This document shows positions 45,456 through 52,993 of a stretch of DNA of 64,000 bases, piece after piece. The position numbers and the translations under genes were made by a program. The notes under the pieces were generated by a model. It did no database searches, had not been told where the DNA came from, and saw only the letters and a program-made list of their open reading frames with translations. This stretch comes from GCA-2862585 sp965661345 (GTDB taxonomy: Bacteria > Bacteroidota > Bacteroidia > Flavobacteriales > UBA7312): assembly GCA_965661345.1 (NCBI GenBank), contig CBFIDK010000003.1, positions 1 through 64,000 of the forward strand. Reading direction: 5' to 3'. Position 1 is the stretch's first letter. Each line of letters begins with the position of its first letter.

Positions 45456-46808
45456 ATGTTTATTAACAATGACACCATTTGTGCCTTAGCAACTTCGTCT
45501 GGTCAAGGCGCTATTTCAATAATTAGACTTTCAGGTAGTAATGCCATTGATATCTGCAACTCTTTTTTCTCTAAAGATTTATCAAAAGCTAAAAGCCATA
45601 CCCTTCATTTTGGCACCATTAAAGCGAATAATCAAATTCTCGATGAAGTAGTTGTAAGCATTTATAGAAATCCCCACTCTTACACTGGAGAAGATGTTAT
45701 TGAAGTATCGTGTCACGGTTCTAAATACATACAAAATCAGCTAATTCAGTTATTTATTAGTGCCGGTGCTAGAATGGCAAAAGCAGGTGAATTTACTCTA
45801 AGAGCATTTTCAAATGGTAAAATGGATTTATCACAAGCAGAGGCGGTTGCTGATTTAATATCATCTGAAAATGAATCGGCACACAGGGTAGCTATGCATC
45901 AAATGCGTGGTGGCTTCTCAAACGAGCTAAAGGCTTTGCGTGACGAACTGATAAGTTTTGCATCGCTTATTGAGCTAGAATTGGACTTTGGTGAAGAAGA
46001 TGTAGAATTTGCTGACAGAGAGAAATTTATCACTTTACTAGATAAAATTAAACGTGTTCTTAAACGGTTAATAGATTCTTTTGCGGTTGGTAATGTCATG
46101 AAAAATGGTGTGCCTGTTGCCATAATTGGACAACCAAATGTTGGTAAATCAACATTGCTAAATGCGCTACTAAATGAAGACAGAGCAATTGTTTCGGAAA
46201 TTGCAGGAACAACAAGAGATACTATTGAAGACACCATTGTTATTGAAGGAATACAGTTTCGCTTTATTGATACCGCTGGAATCCGAAAAACAGATAATGT
46301 AATAGAAAATATTGGCATTAAAAAAGCCCTAGAAAAAGCTCAAAACGCTCAAATTATCATCTTTATAATAGATGCCTCACAAAATAGTGATGCACAACTA
46401 GAAGAGTTAGAAAAGTTAAAGGCAAATGGATTGAAAGATCCGTTGATGGTTGTCAATAAAGTTGATTTGAACCCGAGCATTACATCCCAATTCCCGAATG
46501 CTCTTCCTATTTCTGCAAAAAACAAAAAAGGAATTGAAGCCTTTTCAAAGAAACTTGTCGAGTCTGTTCACGCAAATAATTACGATAAAAACGATACTTT
46601 AGTAAGCAACAACAGACACCTTGAAGCCCTTCAATTATCCTTGAATTTTGTAATTAAAACTATTGATGGAATAACTAGTGGAATCAGTAACGATTTTGTT
46701 GCCATGGACATCCGACAAGCTCTTTTTCACATCGGAGAAATTACAGGTGAAATTTCAACAGACGATTTACTGGATAATATTTTCTCTAATTTCTGTATCG
46801 GAAAGTAA
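45456..46808 (+). CDS. mnmE: tRNA modification GTPase MnmE
   Basis: GTPase that, with MnmG, adds the carboxymethylaminomethyl group to U34 of certain tRNAs. The 450 residues comprise an N-terminal folate-binding domain (about 1-118, opening NDTICALATSSGQGAISI), a helical domain with an inserted G domain (GQPNVGKSTLLN near 224, DTAG, NKVD) and the C-terminal FCIGK motif with the catalytic cysteine. The N-terminus aligns with family members from its first residue, so the start is secure. mnmG is not in the window. Confidence 0.98.
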   Translation: MFINNDTICALATSSGQGAISIIRLSGSNAIDICNSFFSKDLSKAKSHTLHFGTIKANNQILDEVVVSIYRNPHSYTGEDVIEVSCHGSKYIQNQLIQLFISAGARMAKAGEFTLRAFSNGKMDLSQAEAVADLISSENESAHRVAMHQMRGGFSNELKALRDELISFASLIELELDFGEEDVEFADREKFITLLDKIKRVLKRLIDSFAVGNVMKNGVPVAIIGQPNVGKSTLLNALLNEDRAIVSEIAGTTRDTIEDTIVIEGIQFRFIDTAGIRKTDNVIENIGIKKALEKAQNAQIIIFIIDASQNSDAQLEELEKLKANGLKDPLMVVNKVDLNPSITSQFPNALPISAKNKKGIEAFSKKLVESVHANNYDKNDTLVSNNRHLEALQLSLNFVIKTIDGITSGISNDFVAMDIRQALFHIGEITGEISTDDLLDNIFSNFCIGK

Positions 46809-46910
46809 TTCGTTTCCCTAAAAATCAACTTGCGATTTAGCTAAAATTACGGTTAACAAATGCTAATATAAGTATTGATAAATTACTTCGTTTTCTGTTA
46901 CAGAATTTAT

Positions 46911-46918
46911 TAGATTTG
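46911..46918 (+). promoter_or_regulatory. lpdA: -7 promoter box of lpdA
   Basis: TAGATTTG, matching TAnnTTTG, 26 nt before the lpdA ATG at 46945. Confidence 0.5.
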
Positions 46919-46944
46919 TGGTCGATTTTAAACAAAAATAAAAT

Positions 46945-48333
46945 ATGAATTTTGATGTCATTGTAATAGGAAGTGGACCTGGCGGATACGTTACTGCCAT
47001 TCGCGCTTCGCAATTAGGGTTAAAAACCGCTATTGTTGAAAAAGAATCTTTAGGAGGTGTATGCTTAAACTGGGGATGTATTCCTACCAAAGCTCTGTTA
47101 AAATCCGCTCAAGTTTTTGAATACATAAACCACGCTGAAGATTTCGGAATTTCAGTAAAAGGTGCTGAAGCGGACTTTTCTAATGTTGTATCTCGTTCAA
47201 GAGATGTAGCCGATGGGATGAGTAAAGGGATTGACTTCTTAATGAAAAAGAATAAAATTGAAGTCTTAATGGGAACGGCTACCGTAAAAGCTGGTAAAAA
47301 AATTGATGTTGTTGATGCAGATGGTAAAACCACTGAATACAGTGCGTCAAACATTATCATTGCTACCGGTGCTCGTTCTAGAGAATTACCTAATCTTCCA
47401 CAAGACGGCAAAAAAATTATAGGCTATAGAAAAGCCATGACTTTAGAGAAAAAACCTTCTAAACTAGTTGTGGTAGGTTCTGGTGCAATTGGTGTTGAAT
47501 TTGCTTATTTCTACAACGCAATGAATGTTGATGTAACGGTTGTTGAATACATGCCCAATATCGTACCTATTGAAGATGAAGACGTATCAAAACAATTGGC
47601 ACGTTCTTTCAAGAAATCTGGAATAAAAGTAATGACTAACTCCTCTGTTGAAAGTGTTGACACTTCGGGCAAAGGCTGTGTGGTTACAGTAAAAACCAAA
47701 AAAGGTGAAGAAAAAATAGAATGTGATGTTGTTCTTTCCGCTGTGGGTATTACGGCTAACATTGAAAACATAGGTTTGGAAGATGTTGGTATTGTAACCG
47801 ATAAAGGAAAAATCATTGTCAATGACTTCTACCAAACAAATATCCCAGGATATTATGCCATTGGTGATGTATTACCTACTCAGGCCTTGGCACACGTTGC
47901 CTCTGCTGAAGGAATAATTTGTGTTGAAAAAATTGCTGGACACAATCCAGAGCCATTAGATTATGGCAACATTCCTGGCTGTACGTATTGCTCACCTGAA
48001 ATTTCTTCCGTAGGCTATACAGAGAAAGCTGCTAAAGAAGCTGGCTTTGATGTGAAAGTTGGTAAATTCCCTTTCTCAGCATCTGGTAAAGCTTCTGCTG
48101 CAGGACATAAAGACGGTTTTGTAAAAGTTATTTTTGACGCTAAATACGGCGAATGGTTAGGCTGTCATATGATTGGTTATAACGTAACCGAGATGATTGC
48201 TGAAGCTGTTGTAGCTAGAAAATTAGAAACTACAGGACACGAAATATTAAAAGCAGTTCACCCTCACCCAACAATGAGTGAAGCGGTGATGGAAGCTGTT
48301 GCTGCTGCTTACGACGAAGTAATACACATGTAA
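46945..48333 (+). CDS. lpdA: Dihydrolipoyl dehydrogenase
   Basis: FAD enzyme (E3) that reoxidises lipoamide in pyruvate and 2-oxoglutarate dehydrogenase complexes. The 462 residues contain FAD motif GSGPGGY, redox disulfide C40/C45 in GGVCLNWGC, NAD motif GSGAIGVEFA, the AIGDV segment and the C-terminal catalytic HPHPTMSE. It stands alone, away from E1 and E2 genes. A strong terminator follows. Confidence 0.97.
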   Translation: MNFDVIVIGSGPGGYVTAIRASQLGLKTAIVEKESLGGVCLNWGCIPTKALLKSAQVFEYINHAEDFGISVKGAEADFSNVVSRSRDVADGMSKGIDFLMKKNKIEVLMGTATVKAGKKIDVVDADGKTTEYSASNIIIATGARSRELPNLPQDGKKIIGYRKAMTLEKKPSKLVVVGSGAIGVEFAYFYNAMNVDVTVVEYMPNIVPIEDEDVSKQLARSFKKSGIKVMTNSSVESVDTSGKGCVVTVKTKKGEEKIECDVVLSAVGITANIENIGLEDVGIVTDKGKIIVNDFYQTNIPGYYAIGDVLPTQALAHVASAEGIICVEKIAGHNPEPLDYGNIPGCTYCSPEISSVGYTEKAAKEAGFDVKVGKFPFSASGKASAAGHKDGFVKVIFDAKYGEWLGCHMIGYNVTEMIAEAVVARKLETTGHEILKAVHPHPTMSEAVMEAVAAAYDEVIHM

Positions 48334-48351
48334 TTTCATAACTTATTATTT

Positions 48352-48380
48352 AAAAAGCCCCGCAAATGCGGGGCTTTTTT
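48352..48380. terminator. Palindromic terminator, left copy
   Basis: Perfect stem GCCCCGC/GCGGGGC with loop AAAT and flanking A/T runs. It ends the lpdA transcript. The 18-base core is identical to that at 50676-50693 on the other side of the following gene. Confidence 0.92.
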
Positions 48381-48420
48381 GTGTTGTTTTTTCTTCTTCG
48401 ACTGATTAAAAAAAAAAAAT

Positions 48421-48428
48421 TAAATTTG
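48421..48428 (+). promoter_or_regulatory. -7 promoter box of the tandem-repeat T9SS gene
   Basis: TAAATTTG, matching TAnnTTTG, 33 nt before the ATG at 48462 and just after a run of about 13 A residues. This supports a start at 48462 rather than further upstream. Confidence 0.55.
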
Positions 48429-48461
48429 CAGTTCTTAAAAGCAATAAAAACTTATTATCTC

Positions 48462-50654
48462 ATGAAAAATTTACTACTTTTTAGTGTTGGTGTATTATGC
48501 ACTTTTAACACTTTCTCACAATTACTAACTCCCATACCTTCTCCTGCTGGATATGAAAATATATCTTTTGGAGGATATTATGGAGAACCAATCGTATTCG
48601 AAAATAATTTGTATTTAATGTATCAAGGAAATAACAATAATTTCGATCTTTTTAAATACGATGGAAATACCCTCAGCGCTATACCTTCTCCTGCCGGATA
48701 TGACGCTACAAATGGTGGATACTACGGACACCCAATCGTATTCGAAAATTATTTGTATTTAAGGTATCGAGGAAATGACGATAATTACGAACTTTTTAAA
48801 TACGATGGAAATACCCTTACCGCTATACCTTCTCCTGCCGGATATGACGCTGCTAATAGTGGATATCTCGGATCTCCAATTATCTTAGGAAACAATTTAT
48901 ATTTACGATACAAAGGTAATGACGGAAATTATGATCTTTTAAAATACAATGGAAATAGCCTTAGCGTTATACCTTCTCCGATTGGATATGAAGATTCAGG
49001 CCGTGGATATTACGGTAAACCAATACTAGCAGGAAATAATTTGTATTTACAATATCGAGATAATAACTATAATTACGATCTTGTTAAATACGATGGATAT
49101 AGCCTTACCCCTATACCTTCTCCTAATGGATATGCAGATTTAAGCAAAGGATATTACGGTAATCCAATACTAGCAGGAAATAATTTGTATTTAAGGTATA
49201 AAAGAGATAACGATAATTACGATCTTTTTAAATACGATGGAAATAGCCTTAGCGTTATACCTTCTCCTATTGGATATGAAAATGTAGGCAATGGATATAC
49301 CGGACAACCAATCGTATTCGAAAATAATTTGTATTTACAATATCAAGGAAATGACGATAATTACGATCTTTTTAAATACGATGGAAATACCCTTAGTGCT
49401 ATACCCACTCCTGCTGGATATGACGCTACTTACACTGGATATTTTGGAACTCCAATTATCTTAGGAAACAATTTATATTTACGATACAAAGGTAATGACG
49501 GAAAATTCGTTCTTGTTAAATACGATGGAAATAGCCTAACCGCTATAGCCTCTCCTACTGGATATGACGCTTCTAATAGTGGATATTTCGGACAACCAAT
49601 CGTATTAGGAAATAATTTGTATTTAAGGTATCGAAATAATAACAATAATTCCGGTCTTTTTGAATACGATGGAAATAGCCTTAGCGCTGAAATACCTTCT
49701 CCTACTGGATATGACACTGCTTATAGTGGATATTTCGGACAACCAATCGTATTCGAAAATAATTTGTATTTCCAATATCGAGGAAATGACGATAATTTGG
49801 ATCTTTTCAGGCTTCGACCTTTACAAACAGATACTATTGTAGCTTGTGATTCCTACATATGGATAGATGGAAATACCTACACTGCCTCTAACAATACAGC
49901 TACCGATACTTTAACGGATGTTAATGGAATGGATAGTATTATAATAGCCCTAAATTTGACAATCATCAACTCTAGTACTAGTACAGATACTCAAACGGCT
50001 TGTGATAGTTTTGATTGGATAGATGGAAATACCTATACTACTTCCAACAATTCGGCCACCCATACCCTAACCAATGCGGCCGGTTGCGATAGTGTAATTA
50101 CATTAGATTTGACAATCATCAACTCTAGTAATTATACAGATAATCAAACGGCTTGTAATAGCTTTGATTGGATAGATGAAAATACCTATACTACTTCCAA
50201 CAATTCGGCCACCCAAACCCTAACCAATGCGGCCGGTTGCGATAGTGTAGTAACTTTAAATTTGACCATAAACTATTCTAATGTTGAAACCATTAACCTT
50301 AGTGGGGTAGACAGCGTAGTTTATGACGGTTTTACATTTAACTTGGATACTACTTTAATTTTCACCAGCGACAATGATTGTGACTCGATAATACTTAACA
50401 TTACTATCTTAGAAGGAATAGAAATACAAGAAATCTCTAATAAACCGATGAGTATTTATCCAAACCCTACGGAGGCAAGAGTAATCTTAGAAAGCAGTGA
50501 AATGGGGAGGTATAGATTAGTTGATATTTACGGAAGGCAAATATTGAATGAAGAAAAAACGGCTTATAGAGAAGAGATTGATATGTCTTCCTTGGCTAAG
50601 GGAATATACTTTGTAGTCTTTAAAGGTAAAAACCATCAAATCATAAAACAATAG
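48462..50654 (+). CDS. Tandem-repeat secreted protein with T9SS type A sorting domain
   Basis: A 730-residue protein that I do not recognise as a named family. Signal peptide MKNLLLFSVGVLCTFNTFSQ is followed by nine repeats of about 48 residues (25-453) built as IPSPxGY, GYxGxPI, NNLYLxY, and LFKYDGN. That pattern suggests beta-propeller-like blades. Three repeats of about 50 residues follow (456-605: QTACDSFDWIDGNTYT, TLTNAAGCDSV), then a degenerate fourth. The C-terminal type A sorting domain is about 660-730, with SIYPNPTEARV and IYGRQI. It would be exported by the type IX system. The gene lies between two identical palindromic terminators. Confidence 0.85.
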   Translation: MKNLLLFSVGVLCTFNTFSQLLTPIPSPAGYENISFGGYYGEPIVFENNLYLMYQGNNNNFDLFKYDGNTLSAIPSPAGYDATNGGYYGHPIVFENYLYLRYRGNDDNYELFKYDGNTLTAIPSPAGYDAANSGYLGSPIILGNNLYLRYKGNDGNYDLLKYNGNSLSVIPSPIGYEDSGRGYYGKPILAGNNLYLQYRDNNYNYDLVKYDGYSLTPIPSPNGYADLSKGYYGNPILAGNNLYLRYKRDNDNYDLFKYDGNSLSVIPSPIGYENVGNGYTGQPIVFENNLYLQYQGNDDNYDLFKYDGNTLSAIPTPAGYDATYTGYFGTPIILGNNLYLRYKGNDGKFVLVKYDGNSLTAIASPTGYDASNSGYFGQPIVLGNNLYLRYRNNNNNSGLFEYDGNSLSAEIPSPTGYDTAYSGYFGQPIVFENNLYFQYRGNDDNLDLFRLRPLQTDTIVACDSYIWIDGNTYTASNNTATDTLTDVNGMDSIIIALNLTIINSSTSTDTQTACDSFDWIDGNTYTTSNNSATHTLTNAAGCDSVITLDLTIINSSNYTDNQTACNSFDWIDENTYTTSNNSATQTLTNAAGCDSVVTLNLTINYSNVETINLSGVDSVVYDGFTFNLDTTLIFTSDNDCDSIILNITILEGIEIQEISNKPMSIYPNPTEARVILESSEMGRYRLVDIYGRQILNEEKTAYREEIDMSSLAKGIYFVVFKGKNHQIIKQ
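48534..49820 (+). repeat. Nine in-frame tandem repeats of about 144 bp
   Basis: Coding repeats of 144 bp (147 bp in units 1 and 8). Units share long near-identical DNA blocks such as the codons for IVFENNLYL and LFKYDGN. Two versions of the central block, IVFENN and I[IL]xGNN, alternate irregularly, consistent with duplication and recombination among units. Confidence 0.88.
49827..50400 (+). repeat. Second block: three to four repeats of about 150 bp
   Basis: Coding repeats of about 50 residues, each with a C-DS-x-x-W-DG core and a GCDSV-like end. Units 2 and 3 are almost identical in DNA; unit 1 is more diverged and unit 4 is degenerate. Confidence 0.82.
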
Positions 50655-50668
50655 ATTGTTCAATTAAC

Positions 50669-50697
50669 AAAAAAAGCCCCGCAAATGCGGGGCTTTT
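50669..50697. terminator. Palindromic terminator, right copy
   Basis: The same GCCCCGC/GCGGGGC stem and AAAT loop as at 48352-48380, with flanking A and T runs. It can end both the repeat gene (plus) and the convergent FKBP gene (minus). Confidence 0.92.
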
Positions 50698-50720
50698 TGT
50701 AAATATATATTCAAATTGAT

Positions 50721-51380
50721 CTAGTTAATAGAAATCAATTCAACTTCAAAAATTAGTGTTGCGTGTGGTCCAATTGCACCGCCTGCTCCTCTTTCGCCAT
50801 AAGCCAAATCAGAAGGAATGAACAGTTTATATTTAGCACCTGTATTCATTAATTGCAATGCTTCTACCCATCCTGGGATAACACCATTAACAGGGAAAGT
50901 TGCTGGCTGACCTCTATCTACTGAGCTATCAAATACAGTACCATCAATCAATGTTCCATGATAGTGGACAGTTACCTGATCTGTTTCTTTAGGAGAATCT
51001 CCAGAACCTTCTTTTAAAACTTCGTATTGCAAGCCTGTTGAAGTAGTGACAACACCTTCTCTTTTAGCGTTTTCATCTAAGAATTTTTTGCCAGCCTCAA
51101 TATTTACTTGTTGCTTTTTATTTGCTAATTTTCCAAAATAATCTTGAAGAACAATGTTAGCTTCCTCTTCAGATATTTCTAAAGTGTTACCTTCAAAAAC
51201 ATCTTTAAATGCCTTTGCAATAGCCTCTGAATCGATGCTTTCTAAACCTTGATCTTTAACGCTTTTGGCTACGTTAACACCTAAACTATAACTTACTTTT
51301 TCCATTTCGGTACTTAAATTTTGTGCATTAATACTTGAAAATCCCACAAGCACAATTAGGGATAAAATAATTTTCTTCAT
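50721..51380 (-). CDS. FKBP-type peptidyl-prolyl isomerase, periplasmic
   Basis: A 219-residue secreted isomerase with signal peptide MKKIILSLIVLVGFSSINAQ, an FkpA-like N-terminal region and a C-terminal FKBP domain (VTVHYHGT, FDSS, GWVEALQLM, LAYGERGAG). It is a close paralogue of the lipoprotein at 14089-14763; the FKBP domains are nearly identical by eye. I choose ATG 51380, since the eight residues upstream do not belong to the signal peptide. Monocistronic, with a shared terminator downstream. Confidence 0.93.
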   Translation of the reverse strand: MKKIILSLIVLVGFSSINAQNLSTEMEKVSYSLGVNVAKSVKDQGLESIDSEAIAKAFKDVFEGNTLEISEEEANIVLQDYFGKLANKKQQVNIEAGKKFLDENAKREGVVTTSTGLQYEVLKEGSGDSPKETDQVTVHYHGTLIDGTVFDSSVDRGQPATFPVNGVIPGWVEALQLMNTGAKYKLFIPSDLAYGERGAGGAIGPHATLIFEVELISIN

Positions 51381-51401
51381 TTTATTGATTTTTACGAGGG
51401 G

Positions 51402-51409
51402 CAAATATA
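51402..51409 (-). promoter_or_regulatory. -7 promoter box of the periplasmic FKBP gene
   Basis: TATATTTG on the minus strand, followed by CCCCTC; 21 nt before the ATG at 51380. Confidence 0.55.
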
Positions 51410-51478
51410 CTTTATTTAATAGACAGTAAGGCTAATTTGTAGTCGTAGTTTTGTATCTTTAACCCTTGAACTATTTCT

Positions 51479-52021
51479 ATGGAAATTACAAAATGTCATA
51501 TTCAAGGCTTATTAACTATTGCACCAAAAGTTTTTGGCGATAATAGAGGGTATTTCTTTGAAAGCTTTAACAAGAATTTGTTTGACTCTTACGTTCCAAA
51601 CGTCAATTTTGTACAAGATAATCAGTCGCTATCACACAAAGGCGTGCTCAGAGGGTTGCACTTTCAAAGCCCTCCTTTTGAACAAGGAAAATTAGTTCGA
51701 GTTATTCAAGGCAGTGTTTTAGATGTTGCAGTAGATATTCGTCAAAACTCCCCTACTTACGGGCAATACAAAAGTGTAGTGCTTAGTGGAGAAGACAATT
51801 TGCAATTTTGGATTCCTAGTGGATTTGCACATGGGTTTTTGACGCTTGAAGACAATACCATTTTCAGCTATAAATGCACTGGACCTTATTCCAAATTATC
51901 AGAAGGTGCGCTATTGTGGAACGATAAAGATTTAAATATTGATTGGAATATTTCAAATCCGATTGTTTCGGAAAAAGACCAAAATGCCGAAGCGTTTAAA
52001 CATTTTAACAGCCCATTTTAA
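51479..52021 (+). CDS. rfbC: dTDP-4-dehydrorhamnose 3,5-epimerase
   Basis: Cupin-fold epimerase of dTDP-L-rhamnose synthesis. The 180 residues include DNRGYFFESFN, the active-site motif RGLHFQ, LDVAVDIR and the FWIPSGFAHGF segment. The other three genes of the rhamnose pathway are absent nearby; the gene is instead followed directly (0 nt) by a lytic transglycosylase gene. A candidate promoter box TAGTTTTG lies at 51446-51453. Confidence 0.95.
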   Translation: MEITKCHIQGLLTIAPKVFGDNRGYFFESFNKNLFDSYVPNVNFVQDNQSLSHKGVLRGLHFQSPPFEQGKLVRVIQGSVLDVAVDIRQNSPTYGQYKSVVLSGEDNLQFWIPSGFAHGFLTLEDNTIFSYKCTGPYSKLSEGALLWNDKDLNIDWNISNPIVSEKDQNAEAFKHFNSPF

Positions 52022-52993
52022 ATGAAAAAATACACCCCTTTTACATCTGTTCTACTACTATCAATCGTTTTTATTTCTCTATTTACCTTTTGGTCTAATG
52101 AGCATGCCGAGAACATATCAGTTCTTGAAAACCTAAAAGAGAAGTACACTATTTTCGCCCTTCCAAAACCTACTAAAAACCTTTATTTTGCTAACGAAAG
52201 AGCACCAATCGAAAACCCTGATATATGGGAAAGGTATGACAAAGAGTTGTTGAAAAACACCTATTGGCAATCCAATACTTTATTACTCCACAAGAGAGCT
52301 GCCAAATATTTTCCAATCATAGAGCCTATACTAAAGGAAAAAAATATTCCTGATGACTTTAAATATTTAGCCCTAATAGAAAGTGGACTAGAAAATGTAA
52401 CATCTCCCGCAGGTGCCAAAGGCTTTTGGCAAATTATGAAGTCTACAGCCAAAGAATTTGGACTTGAAGTAAACTCAGAAATAGACGAGCGTTATCATCT
52501 AGAAAAATCAACTAATGTTGCATGTGATTTTTTATCTTCAGCTAACGAAAAATTTGGCAGTTGGACGCTTGCCGCTGCGGCATACAACATGGGTAGGTCG
52601 GGGCTTCAAAGACAACTTGATAGACAAAAAAGCAATAACTATTACGATTTATTACTTAACGATGAAACATCTCGGTACATATTTAGAATATTAGCCATAA
52701 AAGAGATTATTGAAAACCCAGAAAAATATGGTTTTCAATTTAGAAACGAAGACCTTTACAAACACATACCTACATATACCGTTAGAGTTGACTCTAGCGT
52801 AAGTAGTTGGGCAGACTTTTCTGCTAAATTAGGCATCAACTATAAAATCTTGAAAATTCATAATCCTTGGCTAAGACAGAGTTATCTGACTAATTCTGCA
52901 GCTAAAAATTATGACATCAAGATACCCTCTAGCGACGCCTATAATTTAAACATTCAAAAAGCAAGTTCAGAAAGTATACCTTTAAATGAATAA
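52022..52993 (+). CDS. Membrane-anchored lytic transglycosylase (MltD-like)
   Basis: A 323-residue murein-cleaving enzyme. An N-terminal hydrophobic segment (about 8-25) exports or anchors it. The SLT domain (about 95-225) has catalytic glutamate E120 in ALIESGLENVTSPAGAKGFW and the later AAAAYNMG motif. The C-terminal part (YTVRVDSSVSSWADFSAKLGI) looks like a LysM-type peptidoglycan-binding module. Starts immediately at the rfbC stop and overlaps uvrA by 8 nt. Confidence 0.9.
   Translation: MKKYTPFTSVLLLSIVFISLFTFWSNEHAENISVLENLKEKYTIFALPKPTKNLYFANERAPIENPDIWERYDKELLKNTYWQSNTLLLHKRAAKYFPIIEPILKEKNIPDDFKYLALIESGLENVTSPAGAKGFWQIMKSTAKEFGLEVNSEIDERYHLEKSTNVACDFLSSANEKFGSWTLAAAAYNMGRSGLQRQLDRQKSNNYYDLLLNDETSRYIFRILAIKEIIENPEKYGFQFRNEDLYKHIPTYTVRVDSSVSSWADFSAKLGINYKILKIHNPWLRQSYLTNSAAKNYDIKIPSSDAYNLNIQKASSESIPLNE

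Noticed and set aside
48366..48461. N-terminal extension of the repeat protein starting inside the lpdA terminator.
   Set aside because: The extension would begin within the hairpin and lie upstream of the promoter box at 48421-48428; the signal peptide begins at 48462.
48534..49820. Regular direct repeats with a period near 144 bp suggested a CRISPR-like or satellite array.
   Set aside because: The repeats are in frame, keep codon structure and have no unique spacers; they encode protein modules.
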